A stretch of DNA of 64,000 bases from Heterotrichella gracilis. Lineage: Eukaryota; Sar; Xanthophyceae; Tribonematales; Xanthonemataceae. Each line of letters begins with the position of its first letter. The first letter of the stretch is position 1. Shown one piece after another: positions 44,825 through 56,800 of the stretch. The DNA lies in the NCBI GenBank assembly GCA_032358255.1, contig JAULBX010005442.1:1-64000 (forward strand), in the 5' to 3' direction. A program made the translations under genes and the position numbers. Below the pieces are notes generated by a model. The model did no database searches and was not told the DNA's origin. It worked only from the letters and a program-made list of their open reading frames with translations.

Positions 44825-46999
44825 ATGGTGTCGGCAGCGATGAGGTGTTGCCGGTCCTTGCCTCCAGCCAGCCCCGCCACTACATATATCACGCACCGCC
44901 ATAGTGGTGGCTGTGTGTGGCAGCGGCAGCGTGTGGTGCGGCAAGCGAGGCGGCGGTGTGTAGTGCGGGCGCAAGTAAACGGGGATGCCGAGCCCCTCTC
45001 CGCAACCTCCAGTTTCCTTCAGTCGCTACGAGCAAAACAGGTGTGCTATCAACATGCTATTGCTGAGTTATATAAGGTGCTAGTACAACGTTTGGGCCGG
45101 TTGAGGTGACACTAGCCGTCTCGGAATGTGCATGCGTTCATAATATGCATGCATTGGCGTAATGCATGCATGCATCGTGTATCCTAGCTGAGTTTTGTTC
45201 GCCTCGTCTTGCGCAGCCAAGGAAGACCATTCGTGGCCGGGCAGACGACAACGATGTGCCAAGTGAGTGCCAACAGTAACTCTGTATTGAAAGATAATTT
45301 TTTGTGAAGTCCTGCACTTCACCGTCCCATGTCAACTTTGCGTTGCCAATCCCCGCAGCAGCAGCCGTTGCATTGCATTTTCCACCTCACACCACAGACA
45401 TACCAAGATGTCAACCATGGTCACCCCAAAACCCTTGTCAAGGGTTCCCCACCACAGGACCCTAGCCACCGTCAACCCTAGCATGGAATTCTCCGCTGCA
45501 CACCCTAGGGTATACCTAAGTAGACATATTCAAGCCTGGTAATTTTTATTGCAGGCACGGGTCCCCTGCAGCGCGCCATCGGTGTGGACTTTGGCATCAG
45601 GCGCACAGGGGTGGCCATAAGCACCAAGGGATATGCACCCGCACCGCTGCAGGCACGTGCTTAAAACCCTAAACCCTAATCTTCCTGGATGTGGTTGTGG
45701 GTCTACGGTACAGTGCACGATGCTCACAATTATTGCATGTTAAAGTGTAATCGTCAGCATCGTTGCTGTAAATAGTAAGTTGCGATAGGGTGAATATATC
45801 TCCTGCCAGTGACATCGCTGGTTACAACATGGCTTTTATTGCCCCTCCTCCTCCCTTCCAGATCCTGAAGACTGACCGTGAGAACATGGCGCTGGCTATC
45901 AGGCTGCTGGAGACTGCAAAAACCACAGGTAAATGGGGAAATCCTCTTAATTTTTGTGCTGCTGGCTTCTCGACCTGGCGTAGGCCTGTGTCCAGTAGAT
46001 GTGCCTTGTGCCCACGGCGAGGATTGCCATGCAGTGTTGGTGTTGGTGGTGGCAGACATTAAGGTAGTGGTGGTGAGGGGTGGTGGTTGGCGATGTCGTC
46101 CTCACTCCACATCCCCCTCCCCTGCGCACCAATTACTTTGTGGCTGAACCTTTTCCTCACTCATATACCCCCCCGCGCAAATTACCTAAAAACGTAAAGC
46201 TCATTTTCAGGTCAGGCTGCGCAAATTCTCACCTTGGCTGATGTTTAACCCATCCCGCTCCCCCATGCGCCGACGGATCTGTTTTCTTAAGTGAACTCCC
46301 CCCTTCTTAGGTGCCGACGGGTTTGTTGTTGGACTGCCGGTGACCCAGGCTGGGCGGCTGCGGGAGGTGGCAACAGACTCTGTGGTTGGCAGGAAGTGCA
46401 GGAACTTTGCGGCCACGCTGGCTGTGGCGGCGCGGCCCCACGGGCTGAGGGTGTTCCTGTTTGGTAGGTGGCGGCGGGTGGGGGTGGGTGGTGGGAGTGT
46501 TTGGAGGAGACGGGGAGGGGGCGCATGGAGGTGGTGATGCACTGTGCTAGCATCTTAGGACTACACCAAACCACGCCAGCCTGCCACACCATGTATCCAT
46601 GGTGCAACCGCACCATGCTTGCACCGTCAACCTCGCACCCACCCACCACCCACCACTCCCCCTCCCAAGACGAGGGCTACACAAAGGTCTGAAATTCCCC
46701 TGGAAGCACCTATACTCCAATGGCATTGAGGCCACCCAGTGGACGTGATGGATAATATGATCTTCCTTTTGAAGACAGTTCATTTGAAATTGCATTTCTT
46801 TCTGCTCAAATCCATTGATGTACTCATTGCGCATCTCCCCACTTTCCCAGATGAGCGCTACACCACCCAGGATGCTGAAAGCTCCCTGGATGCACTTGAC
46901 CCCAGGCGGCGGCGCGACGACCCTGTGGATGCTGTGGCTGCAGCGCTGCTGCTGGAGGCGTACTACAGGGCACCAGCGGAGGGGCTGCGGGTGATGTAG
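44825..46999 (+). CDS. RuvX/YqgF-type Holliday junction resolvase-like protein, organelle-targeted, 6 exons
   Basis: RNase H-fold family of bacterial RuvX/YqgF, involved there in pre-16S rRNA 5' processing and possibly Holliday-junction resolution; the plant and algal members are plastid proteins. Exons: 44825-45040, 45217-45262, 45555-45652, 45862-45928, 46311-46463, 46851-46999; 242 codons, consistent phases. The first ~45 residues (Arg/Ala/Ser/Val-rich, RQARRRCVVRAQ) look like a transit peptide. Core motifs: GVDFGIRRTGVA with the first catalytic Asp, FVVGLP, DERYTTQDA with the conserved Asp-Glu, and the C-terminal DDPVDAVAAALLLEAY. Length fits the family plus presequence. Intron 3 begins with GC (CAG/GCACGT): the alternative GT four bases on breaks the frame. 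The ATG at 44840 could also be the start. Confidence 0.92.
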
Positions 47000-48250
47000 G
47001 GATGTCTGGGGACGGTGGAGAGTGTGGGGGCGCGGAGGGATGGGGTGTGGGGCGTGGAGGGGGTGACGTGTCGGAGGTTGCGGGGGTGGCTGGTGGGAGT
47101 GTAATATGGGAGCCATGGGAGGGGTGGTGGGGGGGTGAGGTGATAGGGTTGTAGTGGGTGGGCTGAGGGCGGCGCAGGGCGGAGCGCTATTGGTGTCTGC
47201 CTGTTCCGCTGCTGGTGCTGGAGGCCTATCAGCGCAGGGTAAATTAGAGGCATCAGGTTGGGTGTTGAGATGGGGAGGATGGGGGTGTGCCTACGTCGTT
47301 AAATGTGCAAACTCTCTTTCTTGCGCCCACCACACTTTACTGTAAAACGTTGTGCTTTTGTACGGCATGGCAACGGCATGCACCAAAAGCAGCTGCGTTT
47401 TAAGCAGGCCCGCCGTTCAGATCTACTTCCAGCACAACCATTATAGCCCGCAGTGGCTGTGTTGTGCCGCGGACCGCATTCCCCCAGTACTTGCCATTGG
47501 TGTGTACTGGGTTGGCGCACGTGTCGCTCGGTGACGAAGCAGGGTTAGCAGCTACATGTGAAAGCCGTGCCGGTGCCTTTGCGCTATTTAAAGCTTGTTT
47601 CAACATCTTTACACCTTTAGTATTTCGCCATACGCTTACAAGCAACGTGTGTGTGAAACAAGTCCTCCACTTGTGTTCTCCGAAACCCTTCCGAGACCGC
47701 TCACCAGGGTACCCCGAGCAGGTAAGGCGCGCGTCCCGCACGGGGATGTTGCGCACCAACCGTTCAAGGCGTGCTTTTACGTTTACGTTAGGCTCCTGCA
47801 GCTCGCTAGACGTGCCTGCGGTTTTGTTGGCAACCCTCCGAGAACGCATGCATGCAGCGATGCCACGCACGCATAGGCTCGAGGCTGCACGGCAGTTGCC
47901 TAAGCAACCCCTGCGTTCCTTTGATCACCAACCTGGTCGGCTCTAGTCTTTCAAAGCGCATGTACGAGGTGCTTGCGGCAGTGGGAAAGCACTTGATCCC
48001 TTCCACTCCCGGGGCCCACACTAGCTAGGAGCGCACTTCTTGAGGTTAGATCGCCCACGTGCACCCTAGCCACAAACAGCCTAGCTGGGGCTTTGTACCA
48101 CCAGTGCTGCAGCTGCAAGCACGATTGGTTGATACCCTTGTCCCAACGGTCACAGGGTGGGGCGTGGCGGTGTACACATGTGCCTGCGACAGCTCCTAAC
48201 CACCTCAAGACCCTAGCTAGCCACAGCGCACCCCACCCACCACTGACAAG
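47000..48250. other. Spacer with RuvX 3' region, no gene seen
   Basis: A copy of part of the last RuvX exon (CTGCTGGTGCTGGAGGC) lies at 47203-47236, another exon echo, here beyond the stop codon. TGTAA occurs at 47100-47104. Overlapping open frames at 47400-47946 on both strands have no domain signature and are not called. Confidence 0.5.
47100..47104 (+). terminator. TGTAA poly(A) signal after RuvX
   Basis: TGTAA 101 bases after the RuvX stop. Confidence 0.45.
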
Positions 48251-48754
48251 ATGACAACCGACAGCAACACAGCTGCTGAAACAGCCTACCTTCGCCCAGC
48301 AACAGCACCGTTCCTGCGCGAAAGCAGCGCTCCCATTGGCGCACACTGGCCTACAGACCCCGAGCCTGGCGAACTAGACCCTAGCCACCCACCCACCCTA
48401 CCTCCAGACCCCCAAGTCCAAGACACGCCCTACTCCCCACCGGCGCTCAGCTGGCCCTACCCACCCCCCTCCCCCTCCTGCTCTCAAAGGGCAAGGTCTA
48501 GGGAAGAGCTGGAGGATAGCGCTGGGCAGCCATCTGACTTGGATGAGGTGGTTTCACAGCCCAGGGAGATGGCATCGCTGCCCAGAATCGTTTCTGTGGG
48601 CCGCATCCGCGCTGAGATTGCAGAGGAGCTGCACAGGCATGACGACAGTGGGAAGGAAGGGAGGAAGGATGAGCACCCGAAGAGGAAGGCTTCGCTCTCG
48701 CGGGACCCCAGCCTGCCTAGTGGCAACACCCACAAGAAGGCCAAACCTCCTTGA
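48251..48754 (+). CDS. Small Pro/Ser-rich hypothetical protein, intronless
   Basis: 167-codon open frame with a suitable start context (AAGATGACA). Not recognised. Residues 1-75 are Pro- and Thr-rich and probably disordered. 76-130 are charged and could form a helix (SRREEL-like SREELEDS, then RIRAEIAEELHRHDD). The C-terminus is basic (KEGRKDE, PKRKAS, KKAKPP) and resembles a bipartite nuclear signal. The lack of introns sets it apart from every neighbour, so it may be a retrocopy, a recent gene or a spurious frame. No TGTAA within 300 bases. Confidence 0.4.
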   Translation: MTTDSNTAAETAYLRPATAPFLRESSAPIGAHWPTDPEPGELDPSHPPTLPPDPQVQDTPYSPPALSWPYPPPSPSCSQRARSREELEDSAGQPSDLDEVVSQPREMASLPRIVSVGRIRAEIAEELHRHDDSGKEGRKDEHPKRKASLSRDPSLPSGNTHKKAKPP

Positions 48755-50855
48755 CCTAAGTAGGCCACACCCCACCTGCAGAATTGGCTGGTGGGGCGCT
48801 CTTGCATCTATGCTGGATTTCTGGGATTTTTTTGACATGGCGAGACTCCAGCTGATTGACTCACCAAACCTGCCCAGTTGTAGTATGTATGGGAGGGGCC
48901 ACCCCTCCTAGCTCCTATATAGGCATATATGCTGGCCTCTACCCGCCTCGCGCTTTGCCATGGCATTGACATACATGCTGGGCTGCCATTTGCTGCCATT
49001 CACATTCCTATTGACAAGGTTCCAGCTGGTGAATTCAATTGGACTGTGCTTTGGAGTGCTTGTACGTGTATTGGGTAAACCAGGTGCATTGAAACGTCTC
49101 AGATGTCAGACTCGATGCAGTGTGTGTGGGGAGGGGGTGAGTTGGGGAACTTCGTACTTATGAATGCGTATCTCCCAGCCCTACACAGGCTTGAATTTTC
49201 TGGTTGTTCATTCCCGTATCCTTCCCTGTTTGCTGGTTTGTTGTTAACGAATACCTTTGGGCCGTTCTGGGGTGTTTAGAGTCTAGGGTTTTGAGTGCGC
49301 CTTCTAGTGACGTGGTTGTGCTGTTGCCCCACTTGATAACGCGGTTAGGGCATTTGTACAATACCATGTGTATGCCATGGCAAACCAGTGTATCTGATTG
49401 GATGACCCGCTGGGGCATATCAGTCCACTACGATATGTGTACGATCCATATTACCTTGGGCCAGAGGAACATTGTACTATTATTACAAACTGTTCTCAGG
49501 GAATAACTTGTCAATATGGGAATGCCACAGCTGAAATTGTTAAAATAATGTAACATACAGCAGTATTGGCGATGGGAGAACATCGTAGCTACCGGTCCAT
49601 GGTAACCCATGGGCGGCCAGCTTCACGCCATGCCATTGGGCTGGCATCATGCCATGCCACGCAGCTAATAACTAAGACAACCTTTGTGTCAGGCACCTGC
49701 TGTCATGGCACCCAAGTTTGCCCATTGTTTTTTAGCCTCGAAGAGTGACGCCTAGCCACAGAAGGATATGAATATATTTTTAGTATATCTGAAATAATCG
49801 TTGAGTCAGCACGTTTGGCATTGCCATAAATCCAGCAAATACACAGAGAAAGGCAGGGCACCTGCGTAGGTATTTTATCCATCACTCTTCATTATCGCAG
49901 TCAGCGTTCCGTCCTTACAATCTGAACGCAAACCGGGGCATCATGTGGGCATGAAAACCTCACCACCACTTTCCCTCAAGCTTCATATACACATAAACAC
50001 CTTCACGCAAGCAGCATCGGCACCCACAGCAGGGTAACTTATCGTACAAACTACTCTTGGTTTCCTGCATTCGCACCGTTTGGCACATAAGCTGATAGAG
50101 CAGTGGAGGTCCCGGGATGCGGCAAAACCACGTTAGGTCGTGAGGGGCAAACCCACGACCCAAATTGTCCGCCACAATCCAGCAGCTTCCTTATCGAACT
50201 CCTCAATGGGGACGTCAGGTTGGAGGGCTGGCGCGCTGCTGCCGGTGCTGGTTTCGTTATTTGCGAGGTAGGGTTTGATGGGAGGTCATATGCATGCATA
50301 CACATGCCATCGTTTCCGGGGACAACGCCCGCCGAGTATCGTGGTGTCGCAACGCTCCGAAGCTCTGCATCCGAATCCGCACCGTCTGTACTCTGGCACA
50401 AGCAGTCGCGAGGCTGCGGAGAGCGATGGTTTTGGGGGGTGACATCTTGTGGCTCTGAAACCGCTCCATTCACACCACACACACAGCTGGGCTTAGGCGA
50501 CAAAGCAGCGCAACGCCTTTGGACACTTTCATCCCATTCCGCCTTCGGCGCTTCTCTTGACCATGAGTCGAACTGCCGCCCTCCTGCCCTTGCACACATA
50601 CTACACCCTAACCCCCACCCCTTAGCCTGGCTCAAACCCTATGTAGTCCTACACCACAATACTGCCAGTGTTAAAGCTCATGCTGCTTCACCTGCAGCCC
50701 TTGGTGATACCCCTTGGTGCTTGGGTAACGACACCGGCAACGCCTGAACCCCTAAAAGAAACCCTAAGCAGAGGACTGCAAGAACCTGCACTGGCCAACG
50801 GCACCTGCGACCACTAGCGCACGCCGCCCCTCGAAACCCTTGCCAAAACCTAAGC
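48755..50855. other. Spacer upstream of NPC1
   Basis: No exon is certain. A frame starting at 48960 has a hydrophobic N-terminus (MLGCHLLPFTFLLT) and could be a distant signal-peptide exon for NPC1, but no in-phase junction was found. Long opposed open frames at 50051-50747 have no recognisable domain. Otherwise nothing seen. Confidence 0.4.
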
Positions 50856-53800
50856 ATGCCCTTGCCTGCATGCAGCCATGGCGCCGCCGCCGCCGCCCCA
50901 CTTACCAATGGCACTGGCGACGATGCATGGCGCACGCTGCGCCACGAGCCCGGCATGTGCGCCATGTATGGCCTGTGCGGCCACCGCAAGGACCACGACG
51001 TGCTCAACTGCCCGGCCAACACACCCGCGCAGGGGCTCACCGAGGGGGCCTACAAGAAGCTGCAGGAGGTGAAAACCCTAAACCCTATGTCCCATACCCT
51101 ACACCCACATTTGCGCATTCCATATCCTACGCCTGGGACCCTACACCCCATACCCGGCAATTCCACACGCACTGCACCCTGTTGCCACCAGGCGCAGCTG
51201 TCCACGCATGTGCGATTAGGGTATTGGATAGCCATGTCACTGAGTCAGACTGAATGGCAGTGTGGGTGGCGATGTGCATATGTCATTGAGTGTAATTCTG
51301 AACCTCTTCAAAAACGCTCCCCTCTAGGTGCCCTCTAGGTACGTAGGGTTTGGTAAGGGCACAACCAGATTACCCTTGCGGCATAAGGTTGCAAGGGTTT
51401 CCTCACTGCCAGGCACGCGGCAATTTAACACAGGATTTACTGCGCATTCGTATTAATTGCTTGCCCATGTACAAAAACCTTCCTGCTCAAGGGGTGTGTG
51501 CGTGTGCAGGTGTGTCCTCAGCTGAGTACCGAGGCGGGGGGTGCGGGGGGCATCTACTGCTGTACTGAGCAGCAGATCGACCAGCTGCAGAAGCAGGTGG
51601 GGGCTGTGTGCATATATAGCTATATACATTACCACAGCTAATCTGGCATTATCGCTGGAACGCATGTAAGTAAGTAGGTTTTTTGTTCCCGCATTAAATC
51701 CACCCCGCACTAAATTCCCCCCGCACATCCACCCACACAAATCCAGATGGCCAGCATTTTCCTGGTCGGCTGCCCCGCATGCAACCACAACCTCAAGCAC
51801 CTCTTCTGCACACTCACCTGCTCCCCGGACCAATCCACCTTCACCAACATATGTATTTATAATCGTAACTGTAAACCCAAAACTTANNNNNNNNNNNNNN
51901 NNNNNNNNNNNNNNNNNNNNNNNNNNNNNNNNNNNNNNNNNNNNNNNNNNNNNNNNNNNNNNNNNNNNNNNNNNNNNNNNNNNNNNTCCTCCCCACCCAT
52001 CCCCCCATACAGATCCAGATGGCCAGCATCTTCCTGGTTGGCTGCCCTGCCTGCAACCACAACCTCAAGCACCTCTTCTGTACACTCACCTGCTCCCCGG
52101 ACCAATCCACCTTCACCAACATATGTATTTATAATCGTAACTGTAAACCCAAAACTTATTCATTTTGTTTGTTGATTCCGGTACTTATTCCTCCCCACCC
52201 ATCCCCCCATACAGATCCAGATGGCCAGCATCTTCCTGGTTGGCTGCCCTGCCTGCAACCACAACTTCAAGCACCTCTTCTGCACACTCACCTGCTCCCC
52301 GGACCAATCCACCTTCACCAACGTGACAGCTGTCCAGCAAGCGACCGACAACGCCACGCTGACTGCGGTGGCTGAGGTGGCGCACTACTTGTCGGCGGGC
52401 TTTGGCCAGGCGTTCTATGACTCGTGCAAGGTAGGGTAGGGAGAGGATCCAACATGCACACGCCAAACATGATGATGGTGCTTCTGTGCTCTCAAATGGC
52501 CAGGCGTTTATGACGCCTGCAAGGTAGGGGGCGGGGGAGAAGGGTGGAGGGGCTTGGCACCACGCATTCTGTGGCGGCATCAAGGGTAATAAGATAGTCA
52601 AAAGTCCTATATATATTTTTGTTACCCAAAGGTTTGGCCAGGCGTTTTATGACTCGTGCACGGTAGGAGGAGCGGGACAGGGGTGAGGGGTGGAGGGGGG
52701 CTTGACACGCACTCTGTGGCGGCATCAAGGGTAATAAGATGATAAAAAGTCCTATGTGTTTCTATATCATCCTTGACGGGATGAAGCGCAGGGGTGCTTC
52801 CTTGTGCCCGCACACATTGCAAATGCTGACAATATCAAGTGCCACAAATGCTATCACCCTGTGTCACAGGATGTGATCTACCCCGTCACCAACCAGAGGG
52901 CCATGACGTTCATCGGGGGGGGTGCCACAAATTTCCAGCAATGGCTGGATTTCCTGGGGCTCATCAAGGACAAGCGATTCCCCCCCGCGGGCTCCCCATT
53001 CCAGATCGATTTCCCCCCCGAAGACCAGACCCCCCCTGAAATGACACCCTTGAGGGAGCAAATTCCCACCTGCTGGGACCCCAATTTCAAGTGCTCGTGC
53101 GGGGACTGCCCAGAGGGGCCCCAGTGTGCGCCGGTGCGTGGGTTTGATTGTCCTTGGCTACAATGACTTCAAATGCGTGCCCCAATGGTGTAAAATACTG
53201 CATACATTGGTCAATGTATTTCACATATACATGCACTACCCTGGTGTCGCGCATGTGTACAGTATTGCAAATGCACTGCAAATGCATGGCATGCTCATGC
53301 GATTGCAACCATGTGCATTTGTGACGAGTGTGTCACCCTTTGCTCTCCTGTGTGCAATTGTGAGTCTCCCTGAAGGCCCTACAACCCCCCTCCCCTGCTG
53401 CAGCCCCCCCCTCCCCCCCCTCCCAAGGGCCGCGGCTGCACCCCCCTTGGCATCCACCCCTCGTCCTGGGTGTCATGCCTGGACATCACCTACCTGGTAA
53501 TGTACCTGGCCACACTGGTGGTCATCGCGCTGTTCTCACACAAGGTGCGGAGTTTAAATCCTAGATAACCGTTAACCCAAGGGGTATGTCACCTGGCCAT
53601 GTCCCTCCCCACTCTTGTTCCCAAAGGTGTAGGAAACCCTATGCTAGAAAATTGAAAACCCAACCTGTGGTCACACTGGTGGTCACTGCACTCACAAACC
53701 CCTGAACGTAAACCGTAAACCCTAAACCCTAAGGCACCAAACGTACAACCTCACCCCCACCCCCGCAGGCCACCCGCATCGAGCACAGCCTGAAGCGGCG

Positions 53801-56800
53801 CGAGCTGAGAACCCTCCTAGGGTTGACCATGACCCGCCACACTGCGCTTGAGCCGCTGGTGTTGGACGATCAGGGGGGGGCAGGGGAGGAGGAGATTCCC
53901 TCCCCTGGGCTGACCATGTATGACGATGCGCGCTACCCCCCCTTGGAGACATTCCTCAGGGCGTGGTTCGAGCGCCAGGTGAGGGACAGGGGTATTGTCG
54001 AAATATACCATTTAGCTATTACAATCATGTAATTTACATGTTATATTCACAACAAGAAATATCTGCCTTTTATGCATGATGATGTACGGTGCAGGGTTGA
54101 TTGCCCATTCTGGCTGTACTGCTGGAATGCAAGTAGCTAAATTAAGTACATCATGGTTGATAATACCATCGCCATCATTGCTTGAATTTGTTTTTACATT
54201 CCATTATCTCCCTTGCAGGGTGAGTGGTGCGCCCGCAACGCCTGGATCGTGCTCGCCCTCTCATGCGCCCTCATCGGGGTTTTATCCCTGGGGCTGCTAG
54301 GGTTCAGGGTTGAGACTGACCCTCAGAGGCTGTGGGTGGGCAAGGGGTCAACAGCAGCAAGGGAGAAAGCAGACTACGAGGTGAGAGGGGGTAGCGGGGA
54401 TGGTGGGGGAAGTCGAGAGGGGTTTAGAGGGATTCGCCCGCCGCTGCTTAGATTTGCGGCTTGCGGCTATCAGAGTACGAGGTGAAAGGGATGAAGTGTC
54501 GGAAGTGGGGAGGGCAGCGTGGAAATGCACCTGCCCTTCTGAGATCTGCGGATTGTGGACGTCAGGGTGAACGCTACATTGCTCCAACGCTGCCGGGCAC
54601 CATCCATCCCGCACATTCCGCAAACCTTCAGTAGACTTCCAGCAAACTTTCAGCAAATCTTCTCACCCCCTCCCGCAGGCCTCATTTGGCCCCTTCTACC
54701 GGATAGAGCAGCTCATACTGAAGACCACCCCCGACACCCCCTCCTATTACATCTCCCCTTCAGGCCTCCCCGCCATTGTCACGGATGACAACATCCAGCT
54801 GCTGTTTGACATGCAGCAACAGATTGACCAGCTGGCAGCAAAAGTGGGGAATGGGGTCGTGACGCTACAGGTGGGTGTGGCTTGGGACCAAGGTTTAGGG
54901 GCTTCACAAACCCTGTCCAACGCCCCTTGGCAATCCTCTAGGGTTATTGATTAATTGGCTGCCATGGCATGCATGGCCAGATTGATGAATGGCAGGGCAC
55001 GTGGGGCCAAAAGGGGGTGAGGCGGTGACGCTGGAAGCGGGATAGGGATTTTGGGACACCTGTTGAGCGTTTTTCACAAACCCTGTCCAGGATTGCAATA
55101 AGCCCCCTTGGTAGAGGAGAGGGCTCACACAATAGCCAGCCCCCACATCCACCCTGCAAACCCATCCCGAGGTTGTCCATCCATGTGTCTCCTGCCTCCC
55201 CCTCCCAACACATCCACTCAACCCCCACAGGACGTGTGTTTTAAGCCCTTTGGGGAAGCCTGCGCCACCCAGAGCGTGCTGCAATACTGGAAAATGGACA
55301 AGGACATTTACACCCACGGGGAGCCCCCCTGGTACACGAAATTGTCCCCTGATTTCTGCTTCAGCCATTGGTCGAGCCAATGCAGGTGCGGAGGGTGGAG
55401 GTTTGAAACCTCACCGGTAAACCTTAACCCTGGGTAGCCCAAACCCAAGTGGTAACTGTAACCAACTACGTGTCTCTGTATTTCCTCCCCATGCAAGCCC
55501 CTGAGGACCAGCACTGTGTGCCCGAGTCCCCACCAAAACCCTCACAAAGATCGAATTGCCTCGGCACTGGAAAACCGTAAACTCCAAACTAGCTTCAGCC
55601 CTAAGCATCGACTCGCCTCTTCTTTATTCTCTCCCTATGCAATCCTTTAAGGCCATGAATTTGTGCTCAGACACTTGGCAAAAACTTTATCAAAGCCCTT
55701 ACCTCAAGACATGCTGCCAGAAACACCCCAACTTGCACCTCCTTTTTCACCCCCTGTTGACTTGTTTGCCCCCCTGGCAGGAGCGCATTCAAGGGCCCCA
55801 TTGACCCCCACCTGGTGCTGGGGGGCTTCCCTTCAGATGACTCATTCAGGAATTTCTCGGCCGATGCAACATCATTTGTGGTCACATTTCCAGTGGACAG
55901 CTTGGAGGGAAACAGGTGGGCATCCCGATGCCACAATATGGTTTTGAAGTGGGCCATACACCCTACATGGTTTCATTATGGCCTGGACCCTGTGTATTAT
56001 GTGATATTGGAATCTATGTGTAATTCAGGCCTGATTCTACCCCCAAAATACACCTCATTGTCATCACCTGATACACCCACACCCACTCCCCTCGCACCAC
56101 CCCACCACACCCGCATCCCAACCACCCCCCACCCTGCAGGGCGGCTGCTTTAGCCTGGGAATCTGCCCTCGTCACCCTCGCCACCACCACCCTCTCCCAA
56201 ATGGCCGCCTCCGCCAACCTCACCCTCTCCTTCTCCACCGAGAGGTCCATCCAAGACGAGCTGGCACGCGAGTCGAGCGCTGACATCAGCACAGTCGCCC
56301 TCTCCTACCTGGCCATGCTGGGGTACATTACAGTGGCGCTGAGCAGCTGGCCGAGGGGGGGTGGGGGGTGGCGGGGGCTGGTGGTGCACAGCCGGGCGGG
56401 GCTGGGGCTGGGGGGTGTGACGGTGGTGGCGGCGGCGGTGGTGGGGGCCATGGGGGTGTGCAGCGGGGCGGGGATGTGGTCCACGCTCATCATTATGGAG
56501 GTGGGTGGGGGGTTGGGGGGTTGGGGTGGGGATGTTGGGGGGTATGGGGGTGGGGTTGCAGCAGGACGTGAAAGGAATGGCAGCAAGGGAGATGTCAGTA
56601 CTTGGTTTGGAAGAAACAAAGTGTCTGGGGACGAATGGAGGTTGTGGTTGGTGTGCTGATTGCATGTTCGAATTGAGGGTATCCCTATACAAAATCCGCA
56701 CGTCCCATTACAGTCCTGGTCCTGGCAGTGGGCGTGGACAACATGTTCATTATCACACACCCACTCCAGCTACAAGACGCATTTCTGCCCTACCCAACCT

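Noticed and set aside
47400-47946. Open frames on both strands after RuvX
   Set aside because: No domain or start context to prefer either; treated as spacer.
50060-50160. Possible tRNA-like fold
   Set aside because: No B-box (GGTTCGANTCC) and no cloverleaf could be drawn; a few GGTTCGA words elsewhere (16255, 15534) also lack an A-box.
50051-50747. Opposed open frames of ~194 and 214 codons upstream of NPC1
   Set aside because: Neither has recognisable motifs or codon-like composition, and they exclude each other; no splice connection to NPC1 found.
50678-51040. Minus-strand frame with a signal-peptide-like stretch (VLAVLCLGFLLGVQALP)
   Set aside because: It lies largely antisense to the first NPC1 exon found, which is well supported; likely chance.
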